From UBA1563 sp037440065 (GTDB lineage Bacteria; Bacteroidota; Ignavibacteria; Ignavibacteriales; Ignavibacteriaceae): 64,000 nucleotides of DNA. The notes under the pieces were generated by a model. The model saw only the letters and a list, made by a program, of their open reading frames with translations, was not told the DNA's origin and made no database searches. Below, piece after piece: positions 53,554-64,000 of this stretch. Made by a program: the position numbers and the translations under genes. Numbering within the stretch: the stretch's first letter is position 1; each line of letters begins with the position of its first letter. The stretch is taken from positions 806,001 through 870,000 of the forward strand of contig JBBIUV010000016.1 in the NCBI GenBank assembly GCA_037440065.1, written 5' to 3'.

Positions 53554-54504
53554 ATGCAAGTACGCTTTTGGGGAGTACGCGGTTCTATCCCGGCTCCGTT
53601 GAATAGAAAAGAAATTCGAAAAAAAATGCTTCGAATTCTTGAATTTGCAGCTGATAAAGATATTTCTTCTCTACAAAACCGTGAAGCGGTAATCGACTCT
53701 TTTACAGAAGAAGAATGTCTGGTTATCGGCGGTAATACAACGTGTGTTGAAGTAGAGACAAACGATGCACATATTATCTTCGATATGGGTTCAGGGATAA
53801 GAGAACTTGGTTACGAAATTATTGCACAAAATAAAAAGAACAAAGATAAAGACCTTCATATTTTCTTGTCTCACACCCATTGGGATCATATTCACGGATT
53901 TCCTTTTTTCCTCCCGGCGTATCTTCCAAATTACAATTTGAAATTTTACAGCCCACATTCGCACCTTCAGGAAAGGTTAAATTACCAACAAGATTTCCGT
54001 TTCTTCCCAGTTTCAACGGATTATATGGCATCAAAAAAAGAATTCGTACAGTTGGAACAAGATCAGGAAATAAAAATTAACTCCACAATAATTAAACATA
54101 TTGAGCTTCATCATCCGGGAAAGTCGTTTGCTTATCGGGTTGAATCAGAAGGAAAAGCTTTTGTTTTTGCTACCGATGGTGAATACAATAATCTTTCCTT
54201 TGAGAGAATAAACACCTACATCGAGTTTTACCAAAATGCCGACTTACTCGTCTTCGACGCACAATACTCCTTTGATGAAGAGATTGAAAAAATTGATTGG
54301 GGACATAGTTCTGCTCTTTTTGGGGTGGATCTATCGATTAAATCGGGAGTAAAAAAGTTAGCAATAACTCATCATGGACCTGAACAGAATGATGACACGA
54401 TCAGAAAACTCTGTGCTAACGCAGTACTTTATAAAACGAAAAATTACGATGAAAAAGAACTCGAAATCTTTTTAGCCCGAGAAGGTTTGATAGTAACAAT
54501 CTAA
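53554..54504 (+). CDS. MBL-fold metallohydrolase, PhnP-like
   Basis: 316 residues. It opens with MQVRFWGVRGSIPAP, a common start in this group, and has the metal motif SHTHWDHIHG (His-107, His-109, Asp-111, His-112), then HHPGKSFAYR, FATDGEYN and the late His in ITHHGPEQND. Likely a phosphodiesterase-type or related hydrolase; substrate unknown. The only plus-strand gene between 24 and 64 kb; GAAGG lies ahead of the ATG. Confidence 0.87.
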   Translation: MQVRFWGVRGSIPAPLNRKEIRKKMLRILEFAADKDISSLQNREAVIDSFTEEECLVIGGNTTCVEVETNDAHIIFDMGSGIRELGYEIIAQNKKNKDKDLHIFLSHTHWDHIHGFPFFLPAYLPNYNLKFYSPHSHLQERLNYQQDFRFFPVSTDYMASKKEFVQLEQDQEIKINSTIIKHIELHHPGKSFAYRVESEGKAFVFATDGEYNNLSFERINTYIEFYQNADLLVFDAQYSFDEEIEKIDWGHSSALFGVDLSIKSGVKKLAITHHGPEQNDDTIRKLCANAVLYKTKNYDEKELEIFLAREGLIVTI

Positions 54505-54540
54505 CTGAATTATTTCTATTTTTCTTTCTATCGATAAAAC

Positions 54541-55410
54541 CTATTTTACTTCGATAATGCCACTCTTTGGTGGATTATAACTAATAACTGCTCCCTTTTC
54601 ATCTCTTAAATCAATGCTTGTTATTTCTAAATTTGTTATCCCTTTTGCCATTCCCTTAAATGCCAAATTTAATATTTTACCGGAGCCGCTGATCGATTTA
54701 CTCGGGAAAGAACCAAGGTCAGTGAGAAAAGCCGAAGTAATTTCAATTCTTCCTGTTTGATTAACAGTTTTTAAAACGTATGCAGTATCAGTAAAATCTG
54801 GAACAGTTAATTGCTGAAACCTTTTTTGAATAACGTAAGAACCGGAGGAAGTGGAAACTAAATTAAGTTTATTTTTATCAAATGCTATTACGATACTGAA
54901 TCCTGCCAATGCATTTACATCTTCCATCCAGATACCAACCGAATCTACCTTCCCTACAGAAATATCTGTTTTTGTTTTAAAAAACATTAATGAAGGTCCT
55001 TTGATTGCATCAATAAAAAATTCCCTCTTTATTGGAGCTGGTTCAACGTTACCACTTTTTGCTTGTACTTCAAATCTAAATTTCCCCTCGTCCAGATTTG
55101 AATAAGAGACTTCAGTTGCGGTTGAGTATGTTGTCCAATCTTGATAAATCGTTGGGAAATTATCAGAATCCAATGAAAGTAGTCGATATTTATAACTATA
55201 ACCGGAACCATTACCACGCCATGTAAAAACGACTTTGTCTTTAGACAAGATTTCGCTGTCTTTGGGGCCGTCAACAATTTCCAGAAACGGAGGTGGATTA
55301 TCCACTACTCCGCCGGTATTACAGCTAACAGCAAATAAACTTAATAAAAGTAGAGTGAAATGCTTCAGAAAATATTTCATTTGTTTTTCCATTTGCAAAA
55401 AGTGTTTCAT
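54541..55410 (-). CDS. cohesin-domain-like lipoprotein
   Basis: 289 residues from the ATG at 55410, chosen for GAGG 6 nt ahead; an upstream ATG (55431) touches the stop of the giant gene but lacks a site. The signal ends LLLSLFAVSC, giving a lipoprotein. Residues about 40-125 resemble an Ig/FN3-like domain. Residues about 140-289 resemble a cohesin (KTDISVGKVDSVGIWMEDVNALAGFSIVIAFD). It follows the dockerin-bearing giant gene, so the two products could interact at the cell surface; this is inferred. Confidence 0.8.
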   Translation of the reverse strand: MKHFLQMEKQMKYFLKHFTLLLLSLFAVSCNTGGVVDNPPPFLEIVDGPKDSEILSKDKVVFTWRGNGSGYSYKYRLLSLDSDNFPTIYQDWTTYSTATEVSYSNLDEGKFRFEVQAKSGNVEPAPIKREFFIDAIKGPSLMFFKTKTDISVGKVDSVGIWMEDVNALAGFSIVIAFDKNKLNLVSTSSGSYVIQKRFQQLTVPDFTDTAYVLKTVNQTGRIEITSAFLTDLGSFPSKSISGSGKILNLAFKGMAKGITNLEITSIDLRDEKGAVISYNPPKSGIIEVK

Positions 55411-55430
55411 ATTAAACCTCTTAGACAGCA

Positions 55431-58400
55431 TTACTTTAGTAATACCATTTTTTTAGTAGCATGGAAATTTCCGTTAACTCCGGTTGCGGACAATCTATAA
55501 ATATAGACTCCACTCGCCAGTCCTTTTGCAACTTTTGCAGCGTCAAAACCAAATTGATAATATCCTTCATTCTGTTCTTCATCAATCAGAGTTGCAACTT
55601 TTCTTCCAAGAATGTCAAACAAAATCAGATTTACCTTTGCTTTTGCCGGTAACTCGTAATTAATAGTCGTTGTCGGATTGAAAGGATTCGGATAATTTTG
55701 CGACATATTAAAGCTGTTGGGTACTTCTTTTACTGAATAGACAACTCGCTTTGCGAAGGTCTGTTTCAACGATTTATCAACTCCATTTATAAAGATTACT
55801 AGCGAATCTTCATTTGAAAGTCTGTCCATATTCGAAGTAAGCGTTGAAATAAATTGAAGTTGATTATCCAGATTTCCTTTTAGATCAGCATAATTTATTG
55901 TTACAACACCGTTAATCGAATCTACATGAGCTAAAGTGAACCCATCTTCTAATTTTTTGTTCACACCCGCAATAGAATAAGAATCGAACCGCATTCTTGC
56001 CGGATTGTAATGGACTTCCGCCGATAACGCGACCAATTCATTTTTTTCTTCAAGATTGATTGCATGGATAAATGAGTTTTCACCTTTTCTAACTCTGAGT
56101 TCATGTCTTTCCACCGACTCAATTCCCTGTGAAACTACAGCACTCTTTTTCGGGAGACTTCTCGCAGTTTGATAATAATTCCACATATCAACAAAAACGA
56201 AAAGGTCTTGAATATTTAATCTCGAATCTCCTATAATTCGAATGGAAGGAATGGAATCTGTGTAAGGAGCTAGATCAGCACCATATGTAGAAGTTGGACT
56301 ACTCCAGGCTTTTACAAACGATGCTAGATCAATTAGATCAATCGTGTTGTCTCCATTATAATCAGCCGCGGCAGAAGTTTTGAACTGAGTATAAAAGACT
56401 TGGGAATTACCTAAACCGTCGGACACAGTAAATTTGACATTATACTTTGTGGATGTTCTTAATGACGGAATATAAATTGTATCGTTGCCCGTAGTAATCG
56501 AGGAATCTGACTCGAAGGTATCGTCAGTTGAATAAGCAACATTATATTTTATTGAACTGTTGGAATCGGTTGCAGCTGTCCAATACAACATCGTTTTTCC
56601 CCATCCGAGGCTTGCCGGTTCTTGCATTTCACTGATATTTGCTGCATCAAATTTTGGTGCAACGTTGTCAATTCCAACGCTGTCAAACTCAATCACATAA
56701 GAAATCTTGTAATTTGATTGCAGCGTAATTTTAACTTTCACAAAACCTTCAAAATTCGGAAGGTTAGTTTTGGCATCCCATTTCAATGTATCAACTACTG
56801 GTCCCGGTGTATTGTTCTTCAAGAACGCAACCGAGCTGAGCACATCAATCGGACTGTTCGTTTCATTGAAGTACTCAAACTTCGTCATGTCGAGTATTTC
56901 ACCAGGAGTGCTGAAATCATAAGTAAACTTAATTGTATCCTTTTGAATCGAAGTGAGTTTTGCAACTTTTGGATACGACCCGATAACCAAATTAGTATCG
57001 TTTACATCGTTTATTGTAACGTCATACTGATCAGAAATTCTCAATCTCGCGGTTACGGATTTCTGATTTCCGACATTCCAATCATAACTCTGTAATTTTG
57101 CGTCCTGAACAGGGAAACTTGTCGGCCAAGTTAAACCGTTATCAAGTGAAAGTTGAATTCTAACCGAATCAATATTCTTTGCTTCCCAAGTAATTTTTTG
57201 AACAGAGTTATTCTGAACAGCTATCAATTCATTATGGCTAGTCATTACAATTGAACATATTGACAGAAGTGTATCGCTAACATCATAAATTGATGGATAA
57301 GCAAAATCACTTACCCTCACCATACATTGTGTTGATGGAGTGTTTGGGATCGTCCAATTAAATGAAGTAGAGTCGGGATTGATGTTTCTTGCATCTTCAA
57401 TCGGATTCCAATCAACTCCACCGTTGAGTGAATAATCAATAGAAACTCCCTTAAGGAAAGCTCCTTCCCAGGAAATTGAGTAGGTTTTGCCTGCTTGGAC
57501 TTTTTGGTTCTTGCCGCCGTTTGGATATTTCAAAGCGATGTAGCTAATAACAATTAAACTATCACTGGCATCACTCACAGCTGATTGAGAAAAATCACTT
57601 ACACGAACTCGCGCAGATTGAGTAGGTGTGTTTGGAATTTTCCATAAATACTGTACAGAGTCTGCAGCAACCGTGTCAATGTATCTCCAATTTTTATCGT
57701 CTGTTGTGTACTCAAGTTTAAGTTTCTTTATTGTATTCGGACTGTGGCTCCATCGAACTAAATAAGAAGTTCCAATCTGTTGTCCACCTCCACCATTTGG
57801 CGAAGTTAGTTTTAAATAACTAATTGTAAAGTTGCTATTACTGGTATCAACAATACTTTGATTTTCTACGTCTCTTATTCGAACTTTGAAATTTACATCA
57901 GCAAAGTTTATATCATCCGGAATGTTCCAACTATATTTTTGGAGTGAAGCTGCAATAGTATTGGCTGTTATACTCTTCCATTCAACTCCGTTATTTGTTG
58001 TGTATTCAATTTGTAAGTTTGTTACGTACTTATACTGCCAAGTAATATCTTGAGTTGTTCCGGTTTGCCAAACTTGTCCACCATTTGGAGTAATAAGTTT
58101 AAATTGAGCAATCGTAAACAATGAGTTGCTCGTTCCGTTAAAAGTAATATCCGAGGTACTTCTAATTCTGATAGAACAAGAGTCTGAAGGGGTTTGTGGG
58201 ACTAACCAATCAAATTTACCGGGTGTTGAATTAATCGCTTGTGCATTCGCTATTGGAACCCAGGTTTTTCCATTATCAGTTGTGTAATGTAAATCTACTA
58301 ACGGAATATTATCACTACCGCTCCATTGGATAGTATAGACTGTATTTTCTAAAACTTTAATAGAGGAACTTGGCAGTAATACTTGTAACCGTCCAATTCG

Positions 58401-61400
58401 GAACGGATTGTTGCTAACATCTCTTATCTCATCATTTGCAACATCGGTGATGCGTAGATAAGCAGAATCACTTGAAACATTTTCTGGAATTGCCCAATTG
58501 TATTCACCAAGACTAGCAGAAATTGAACTAACTATTACGCTCCAATTCCTTCCGTTGTCTAACGAATATTCCAACTTAAGATTGGAGAAGATCGGATTTT
58601 TCGTCCAGGTGATTTTATTTGTTGAACCGGCATGGAAGAACTCTCCTCCATTCGGCGAAACAATGGTTAAAATATTTATCGTAAGATTTCCACTGCTCGT
58701 ATCTTTTATATTTGATGAAGCGACAAAGTCGGTAATTCTGATTTTACCGGCAACAACAGGAACTGATGGAATTGTCCAAGTATATTTTCCTAGTGAAGCA
58801 TTAACATCCGTGGCAATAAGCTGCCAGGCGTTATCGTCAAAATATTCGATCTTTACTGATGTTACACTTGCGCTTGCATTCCATTTAATATCTTTTTGAC
58901 TTCCCGCCAGCCAATTTTCATTTCCGTCCGGCGAAGTAATACTGATCCAACCAACTGTAAACGCTGTACTACTAGAATCTTTTACTGTAGCAGCTGTTAC
59001 ATCAGTAATACGTATTACTCCTTGAGTGGTCGATAAACCATTTGGAATCTGCCAAGCATATTTTCCGGCAGTTGCGTCAACAACATCTTTTAATACCTGC
59101 CAATTGGAACCATTATCCGTTGAGTAATCAATTCTTATACTTGCCACATATTCCGCATTCCACCTAATTGTATCAACATCTCCAGCAGATAGACGTTCAC
59201 CACCGTTTGGATACGTTAATGTTACTGATGGAACAAAGATTGTAAATCGATTTGAGGTATCGCTAATACTTGTGTTTAATACACTGAATAATCTAATTTT
59301 TGCTTGAGTAGAAATCAACGTACTTGGAATTTTCCAATCATAACTTCCATCAGAGGCGGTAACAGAGGTAGTTACGGTATCCCATGAAAGTCCGCTATTG
59401 GAAGAATATTCAATCCGAACATTCGCAATATTTGAGCTGCTGTTCCATTTAATCGTTTGGGTTGAACCCGCTCCCCAATTTGAACCAAGCAACGGAGCAG
59501 TAATTTTTAATATTGAGACTTTAAAAGTTGTATCACTAATATCAGAAATTTGATCCGCAGCAGTTGCGTCTGAAATTCTTATTCTTCCTAAATTGGTTGA
59601 AATATCCGAAGAAATTGTCCAATCATATTTACCGGTAGAAACTTCATTGGCAGCAATAACCTGATAATTAGAATCACCTAAAACTGAATATTCAATTTTC
59701 ACATTTGAAATACTGCTGCTCTTCGTCCAGGCAATTTGATAAGTTCTTCCGGCTTGGAAATTTTCATTTCCGTTTGGCGAAGTGACTGCAATCCAGCCGA
59801 TTCTAAAATCTGCATCACTGGTATCCGAAATCGAAAGAGCGTTTGCAACAACCACACGGATTTTTCCTTGCGTAGTTTGATATGACTGCGGAATCGCCCA
59901 TGAATATTGGCCAAGAGACGCGGTTACTCCAGTTCTAATTGGGTCCCAACTAGAACCACCATTCGATGAGTATTCTAAATTTACCGAAGCTACATGAGAG
60001 CTGATTTCCCATTGAATTGTTTTCGTAGTTCCAGCTTGATAAATTTCTCCTCCGTTCGGAGAAACTACTTTTATTCTTGTTACTGTAAAGTTACTTGAAC
60101 TAGAATCAGAGATTACTGGACCGGGACGAACATCACTAATTTTAATGCGTGTTTTATTTGTCGAAAGTGTGTCCCAGATACTCCATTCATACTTCCCTGC
60201 CGAAGCTGATACATTAGACTTCAAAACTTGCCAGGAGCGTCCTTCATCCAAACTATATTCAATGTTGATGAAATCTATAAGTGAACTTGCCCATGTAATA
60301 TTTTTGGTTAATCCAGCCTGCCAATTTTCGTTACCTTTGGGAGAAGTTAAAGTTAACGAAGGATTATAGATTTTAAATTGATTACTGATCGTAGAGATTG
60401 CTGTATTTGCTGAATCAGAAATTCTAATACGTGCGGTTGAAGTTGTTGTATTTGGGATCAACCAACTGTAAGAATTAAGGGATGCAGAGACAGAAGCAGT
60501 AACAGGAATCCATGAACCGCCATCGTTAGTTGAATATTCTATTTTAAGAGTTTGAATGTTTACTGAATTCCAAGTGATCGTTTGGTTAGTATTTACCTGC
60601 CACTCGTTTGCAGCTATCGGAGAACTAACTTCCAAATGCTTAACAGTAAAGACAGCTGCACTTGAATCTTTTATGTTAGAGAATAACGAATTACTTATGC
60701 GGATTCGTCCGTTTGTTGTAGCGTTCGCAACTATACCTGGAATTGTCCAATTATAGGTTTTTGCGGAGGCTAGTGTATCGGTGATGTAATTCCAACTTGT
60801 TCCGTCAAAAAATTCCAACTTAACATTTTGTGTATTGGAACTTGCATTCCAGGTGATCGTAACTTTCTTACCGGTTTGATACGTCTCACCACCATTAGGT
60901 GAAGTTAAATCAACATTGCTGATCGAAAATGGTGCGCTGCTTCTATATGAAATTAAATTTGCGGAAGATGCATCACTTATTCTCAGGCGCAATAAATCCG
61001 ATGGAGTATTCGGAACACTCCATGCATAGGTCGCCGGACTCGAAGGAAGCGCAGCTTGCAAGGTTGTCCAACTGGTTCCGTTGTCTGAAGAAAGTTCTAA
61101 TTTTACTGTTGAAACGCTTGCACTGCTCTTCCATGTAATATTTTGTGTTGAATTCGCTTGTAGATTTTCGCCGCCATTCAAGTTCGTAAGTTGAACATAT
61201 CCTACTTTAAAACTTAAATTACTTGTATCGCCAATTGCGTTATCATCTGCATCCAAAACTCGGATTTTTGCATTCGCAGAAGAGAAAGATGTGTCAGGTG
61301 TCCATGTAAACTTTTGGGAATCTGCAGGCTGTGTATTTGTAAGTTGCTGCCACAAGGTTCCGTTGTAATAATCTATTTTAACTTTTGAAACAAGCGCACT

Positions 61401-64000
61401 ACTCCATTTAATTTGATAAGCTGAACCGGCTTGAATATATTCGCCACCATCAGGGGCAACCAAGGCAAGTGAAGGATAGAAAACAGAGAATGAAGAACTT
61501 GTGTCGGAGATGGTAGCATCAGCTGAATTATGAATTCTAACCTTAACCTGACTTGAATTCAGATTAGCCGGAACGTTCCAAGAATATTGACCGGCACTAG
61601 CAGTAACGGCAGTTTTAATGGTATCCCAAACAGTTCCGTTGTTTGTTGAATAATAGAGATCAGCATTTGCTACATCACCGCTACGATTCCATTTAATCAA
61701 GTTTGCTTTACCGCTTCTCCAATTTTCTCCACCAAGAGGAGATGTTAATTCGATATTGGAAATTGTGAATACCGCATCGTTTGAATCTTGTATTGCTACA
61801 TTTGAAGCAGCATCAGTAATTCTGATACTAGCCTGCTGACTAACGGCATTTGGTAAAAGCCAAGAATAGGAATTTAAAGAAGCTGTAATATTTGTGTCGA
61901 TCGGAATCCAATTTCCGGCATTCGAAGTTTTATAATATAAGTTAACTTTCGAAACATTAGAGGAAGCAAACCAGGTTATATTTTTCTTATATCCAACCTG
62001 CCAGCGTTCTCCCCCATTTGGAGAAGTTAAAACTACATTTGCAATTTTAAAATTAGCATCACTTGCATCCGAATACGATGGATTAAGGTCATCGCTAACT
62101 TTAACTTTTACAGATGAACTGGCGATGTTCGGGATCGTCCAATTATAAAATCCGGTTGAAGCCGTAAGATTTGTTTGAATATTATTCCAGGTTACTCCAT
62201 CAGTTGAATATTCCAATCTTACTTTGGTAATATTTCCGCTCGCACTCCACTCAACTTTTTGAACTGAACCAACTTGATATTGTTCCCCGCCGTTAGGTGT
62301 TACTAAACGAATTCCATTAACCGCAAATTTATTATCGCTAACATCGGAAATCGTAAAGTTTGACAAAGCGTCGCTCACACGAACTAAAAACGCGTTGCCG
62401 GGTGTTACCGTTTGGCTTGAGACCGTCCATAAATATTGTCCGGAACTTGCCGTTTCATTATTTTTAATAAGATTCCAGGTAGCTCCATTATCGGAGGAGT
62501 AATCAATCCGCACTAAAGAGATATTTGAAGAAGCGGTCCATTTGATTGTATCAACCGAACCAACAAGAACAATTTCTCCACCATTAGGCGCTACAACTTT
62601 AACATCACCAACAACAAATGGATTTTGATGTGTAGAAGAGATAGTATTATCAGAAGCATCACTAACACGAACTTTAACTTGTGATGATGCAAGAGTTAAA
62701 GGAATTGACCATGAGTATGTTCCTGTTGCTGCTGGAGTAGAGGCGATGATCGTATTCCAACTGGTGCCGTTATCGCTTGAATAGTCTAGTTTTACGTTGG
62801 AAACAAGTGTGTCTGTCCAAGTTATATTTTTTGAAGTTCCGGCTTGCCAATACTCGTTTCCAGCTGGGGTAACTAAATCTAGCATCTCAATTGTAAAACT
62901 ACCACTCTCATTAGAAGTAATTAAACCATCGATTGATCTTAGTCTGAGTTTTACTTTAGATGAAACATATGGAATAGCAAACATCATTGGTGCTTGCCCA
63001 TCACTCGCCATAATTTTACCACTGCTTTTCTGATACCACGTCAAACCATCATCTGTTGAGATTTCCACTAACAGTTCTGACATGTTCGATGAAGCATTCC
63101 ATTTAACAAAATTTGGATATAAATAATTTGGAGCCTTAACTTTTTCTCCCCCAATTGGTGAAGTTAAAACCAAATAATCAATTTTGAAAAGATTGTTGCT
63201 TTCGTCTTTAATCGTAGAATTAAGAGCATCACTTATTCTAATTTTGATTGAATCGGTCGCGCTTGAAGGAACTAACCACGAATAAGAACCTGTATTTGCA
63301 GTGGTTGTTACTGAAGACCATGTTGAACCGTTATTGGTAGATAATTCGATAAAAACATTGGCGATATTATTTCCAGCGGACCATGTGATATTCTTTGTTG
63401 CACCGGACTGAAGAATCTCTCCACCATTAGGTGATGTAACTGTAATATTACTGATCTTAAAAAGTGAGCTAACTAACGAATTAGAAGAATTTAGAACATC
63501 AGAAATTCTTACCAACGCTTGATTCGTTGCAAGACTAGCTGGTAGTGTCCAATTGTATGTACCGCTTGAGGCTGAAACACTAGAAATAACCGTTGCCCAA
63601 GTCGATCCGTTATTGGTCGAATATTCTATTTTTACATTTGCCACATTACTTATCGACCATGCAATCGGTTGCGTTGTTTCACTCTGCCAATAAGATGCTG
63701 CCGTTGGACTAGATATCGTATAACTCGAAATTGTAAAATTATTATCGCTTGCATCTTTTATAGTAGCATCAACCGCATCACTTATTCTTATTTTCCCTAA
63801 GATTGTGGCGGTGCTCGGAACCGTCCATGAATATGAACCTGTATTTGCGGTACTCGTTAATGTTACCCAATTTGTTCCGTTATCGGAAGTGTACTCTATT
63901 AAAACATTTGCAATGTTTGAGCCAGCTGTCCAAGTAATATTCTTTGTCGAACCTGCTTGTAAATTCTCATTCCCGTTAGGCGCTGTTACCTGCACGCTGC
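55431..64000 (-). CDS. giant T9SS-secreted surface protein with about 25 Ig-like repeats, 5' end outside the window
   Basis: At least 2854 residues; the frame is open through the window edge, and the GTG at 63995 is not a real start. About 25 repeats of 90-97 residues follow one another, with the consensus SPNGGE.WQAGS...I.W..SSN...V.IEYSTDNG..W..I...G.Y.W.IP.....KIRISD, close to the Kre9/KNH-type Ig-like repeat. Then come an FN3-like region, a dockerin-like pair of calcium loops (DYNGDNTIDLIDLASFV; DSRLNIQDLFVFVDMW), a cohesin-like part, and a C-terminal T9SS sorting domain (SQNYPNPFNPTTTI ... VYIYRL ... KMVLLK). Likely an adhesin or surface fibre; the partner is unknown. Confidence 0.9.
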   Translation of the reverse strand, partial: SVQVTAPNGNENLQAGSTKNITWTAGSNIANVLIEYTSDNGTNWVTLTSTANTGSYSWTVPSTATILGKIRISDAVDATIKDASDNNFTISSYTISSPTAASYWQSETTQPIAWSISNVANVKIEYSTNNGSTWATVISSVSASSGTYNWTLPASLATNQALVRISDVLNSSNSLVSSLFKISNITVTSPNGGEILQSGATKNITWSAGNNIANVFIELSTNNGSTWSSVTTTANTGSYSWLVPSSATDSIKIRISDALNSTIKDESNNLFKIDYLVLTSPIGGEKVKAPNYLYPNFVKWNASSNMSELLVEISTDDGLTWYQKSSGKIMASDGQAPMMFAIPYVSSKVKLRLRSIDGLITSNESGSFTIEMLDLVTPAGNEYWQAGTSKNITWTDTLVSNVKLDYSSDNGTSWNTIIASTPAATGTYSWSIPLTLASSQVKVRVSDASDNTISSTHQNPFVVGDVKVVAPNGGEIVLVGSVDTIKWTASSNISLVRIDYSSDNGATWNLIKNNETASSGQYLWTVSSQTVTPGNAFLVRVSDALSNFTISDVSDNKFAVNGIRLVTPNGGEQYQVGSVQKVEWSASGNITKVRLEYSTDGVTWNNIQTNLTASTGFYNWTIPNIASSSVKVKVSDDLNPSYSDASDANFKIANVVLTSPNGGERWQVGYKKNITWFASSNVSKVNLYYKTSNAGNWIPIDTNITASLNSYSWLLPNAVSQQASIRITDAASNVAIQDSNDAVFTISNIELTSPLGGENWRSGKANLIKWNRSGDVANADLYYSTNNGTVWDTIKTAVTASAGQYSWNVPANLNSSQVKVRIHNSADATISDTSSSFSVFYPSLALVAPDGGEYIQAGSAYQIKWSSALVSKVKIDYYNGTLWQQLTNTQPADSQKFTWTPDTSFSSANAKIRVLDADDNAIGDTSNLSFKVGYVQLTNLNGGENLQANSTQNITWKSSASVSTVKLELSSDNGTSWTTLQAALPSSPATYAWSVPNTPSDLLRLRISDASSANLISYRSSAPFSISNVDLTSPNGGETYQTGKKVTITWNASSNTQNVKLEFFDGTSWNYITDTLASAKTYNWTIPGIVANATTNGRIRISNSLFSNIKDSSAAVFTVKHLEVSSPIAANEWQVNTNQTITWNSVNIQTLKIEYSTNDGGSWIPVTASVSASLNSYSWLIPNTTTSTARIRISDSANTAISTISNQFKIYNPSLTLTSPKGNENWQAGLTKNITWASSLIDFINIEYSLDEGRSWQVLKSNVSASAGKYEWSIWDTLSTNKTRIKISDVRPGPVISDSSSSNFTVTRIKVVSPNGGEIYQAGTTKTIQWEISSHVASVNLEYSSNGGSSWDPIRTGVTASLGQYSWAIPQSYQTTQGKIRVVVANALSISDTSDADFRIGWIAVTSPNGNENFQAGRTYQIAWTKSSSISNVKIEYSVLGDSNYQVIAANEVSTGKYDWTISSDISTNLGRIRISDATAADQISDISDTTFKVSILKITAPLLGSNWGAGSTQTIKWNSSSNIANVRIEYSSNSGLSWDTVTTSVTASDGSYDWKIPSTLISTQAKIRLFSVLNTSISDTSNRFTIFVPSVTLTYPNGGERLSAGDVDTIRWNAEYVASIRIDYSTDNGSNWQVLKDVVDATAGKYAWQIPNGLSTTQGVIRITDVTAATVKDSSSTAFTVGWISITSPDGNENWLAGSQKDIKWNASASVTSVKIEYFDDNAWQLIATDVNASLGKYTWTIPSVPVVAGKIRITDFVASSNIKDTSSGNLTINILTIVSPNGGEFFHAGSTNKITWTKNPIFSNLKLEYSLDNGRNWSVIVSSISASLGEYNWAIPENVSSDSAYLRITDVANDEIRDVSNNPFRIGRLQVLLPSSSIKVLENTVYTIQWSGSDNIPLVDLHYTTDNGKTWVPIANAQAINSTPGKFDWLVPQTPSDSCSIRIRSTSDITFNGTSNSLFTIAQFKLITPNGGQVWQTGTTQDITWQYKYVTNLQIEYTTNNGVEWKSITANTIAASLQKYSWNIPDDINFADVNFKVRIRDVENQSIVDTSNSNFTISYLKLTSPNGGGGQQIGTSYLVRWSHSPNTIKKLKLEYTTDDKNWRYIDTVAADSVQYLWKIPNTPTQSARVRVSDFSQSAVSDASDSLIVISYIALKYPNGGKNQKVQAGKTYSISWEGAFLKGVSIDYSLNGGVDWNPIEDARNINPDSTSFNWTIPNTPSTQCMVRVSDFAYPSIYDVSDTLLSICSIVMTSHNELIAVQNNSVQKITWEAKNIDSVRIQLSLDNGLTWPTSFPVQDAKLQSYDWNVGNQKSVTARLRISDQYDVTINDVNDTNLVIGSYPKVAKLTSIQKDTIKFTYDFSTPGEILDMTKFEYFNETNSPIDVLSSVAFLKNNTPGPVVDTLKWDAKTNLPNFEGFVKVKITLQSNYKISYVIEFDSVGIDNVAPKFDAANISEMQEPASLGWGKTMLYWTAATDSNSSIKYNVAYSTDDTFESDSSITTGNDTIYIPSLRTSTKYNVKFTVSDGLGNSQVFYTQFKTSAAADYNGDNTIDLIDLASFVKAWSSPTSTYGADLAPYTDSIPSIRIIGDSRLNIQDLFVFVDMWNYYQTARSLPKKSAVVSQGIESVERHELRVRKGENSFIHAINLEEKNELVALSAEVHYNPARMRFDSYSIAGVNKKLEDGFTLAHVDSINGVVTINYADLKGNLDNQLQFISTLTSNMDRLSNEDSLVIFINGVDKSLKQTFAKRVVYSVKEVPNSFNMSQNYPNPFNPTTTINYELPAKAKVNLILFDILGRKVATLIDEEQNEGYYQFGFDAAKVAKGLASGVYIYRLSATGVNGNFHATKKMVLLK

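Overview
The window looks like part of the chromosome of an Ignavibacteria-type bacterium (Bacteroidota/Chlorobiota side of the tree). The case rests on a C-terminal type IX secretion sorting domain on a giant surface protein, a TonB-dependent receptor under a TPP riboswitch, aromatic-ended outer-membrane barrels, an AT-rich composition, and promoter-like sequences of the TTTG / TAnnTTTG kind known from Bacteroidota. The taxonomic call is an inference; no rRNA or tRNA gene was recognised.

Layout. (1) 1-6442, minus strand: a tight run pabBC, type 2 IPP isomerase, polyprenyl synthase, HPr, PTS enzyme I and a truncated phosphoglucose/phosphomannose isomerase. (2) 6560-9669: an MFS sugar-type transporter, polyphosphate kinase 2 and a small lipoprotein, followed by REP-like palindromes (9711-9834). 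(3) About 9874-23175, all plus strand: twelve gene cassettes separated by attC-like sites. This is an integron cassette array without an integrase gene in the window (a CALIN, or the far part of a chromosomal integron). It carries a rifampin ADP-ribosyltransferase (arr), a complete two-gene Gabija antiphage system (gajA-gajB), a guanylate-kinase-like/deoxyribosyltransferase-like fusion, an AlbA/Schlafen-type protein, a WGR-like protein, a TPR lipoprotein and several small unknowns. (4) 23338-24800: a coiled-coil protein, a minisatellite and a MITE-like palindrome. (5) 24804-29496, minus: a thiamine salvage operon (TPP riboswitch, outer-membrane receptor, thiamine pyrophosphokinase, Na+/solute symporter). 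(6) 29519-53317, minus: housekeeping genes, namely a LysM transglycosylase, acyl-CoA carboxylase, chorismate synthase, HtrA, RecO, MtnA with a PfkB kinase, a PhoB/PhoR-like pair, Dxs, exonuclease VII, a DNA methyltransferase and several outer-membrane proteins. (7) 53554-64000: an MBL hydrolase, a cohesin-like lipoprotein and a giant secreted protein with about 25 Ig-like repeats, a dockerin-like module and a T9SS tail, cut by the window edge.

The strongest observation is in the array. The first bases of most cassettes are the reverse complement of the R'' end of that cassette's own attC site, often beyond the 7-bp core, as expected for integron cassettes. Four inter-cassette sites contain a conserved block of about 300 bp that carries a Bacteroidota-type promoter (TTTG, 20 nt, TACGTTTG) pointing into the next cassette; in three of them a GC-rich hairpin with a T tract lies just upstream. 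A fifth copy of the promoter core stands outside the array, upstream of the lipoprotein gene at 9388. The array therefore seems to carry repeated terminator/promoter modules between mobile genes, a possible way of expressing distant cassettes without an integron Pc promoter.
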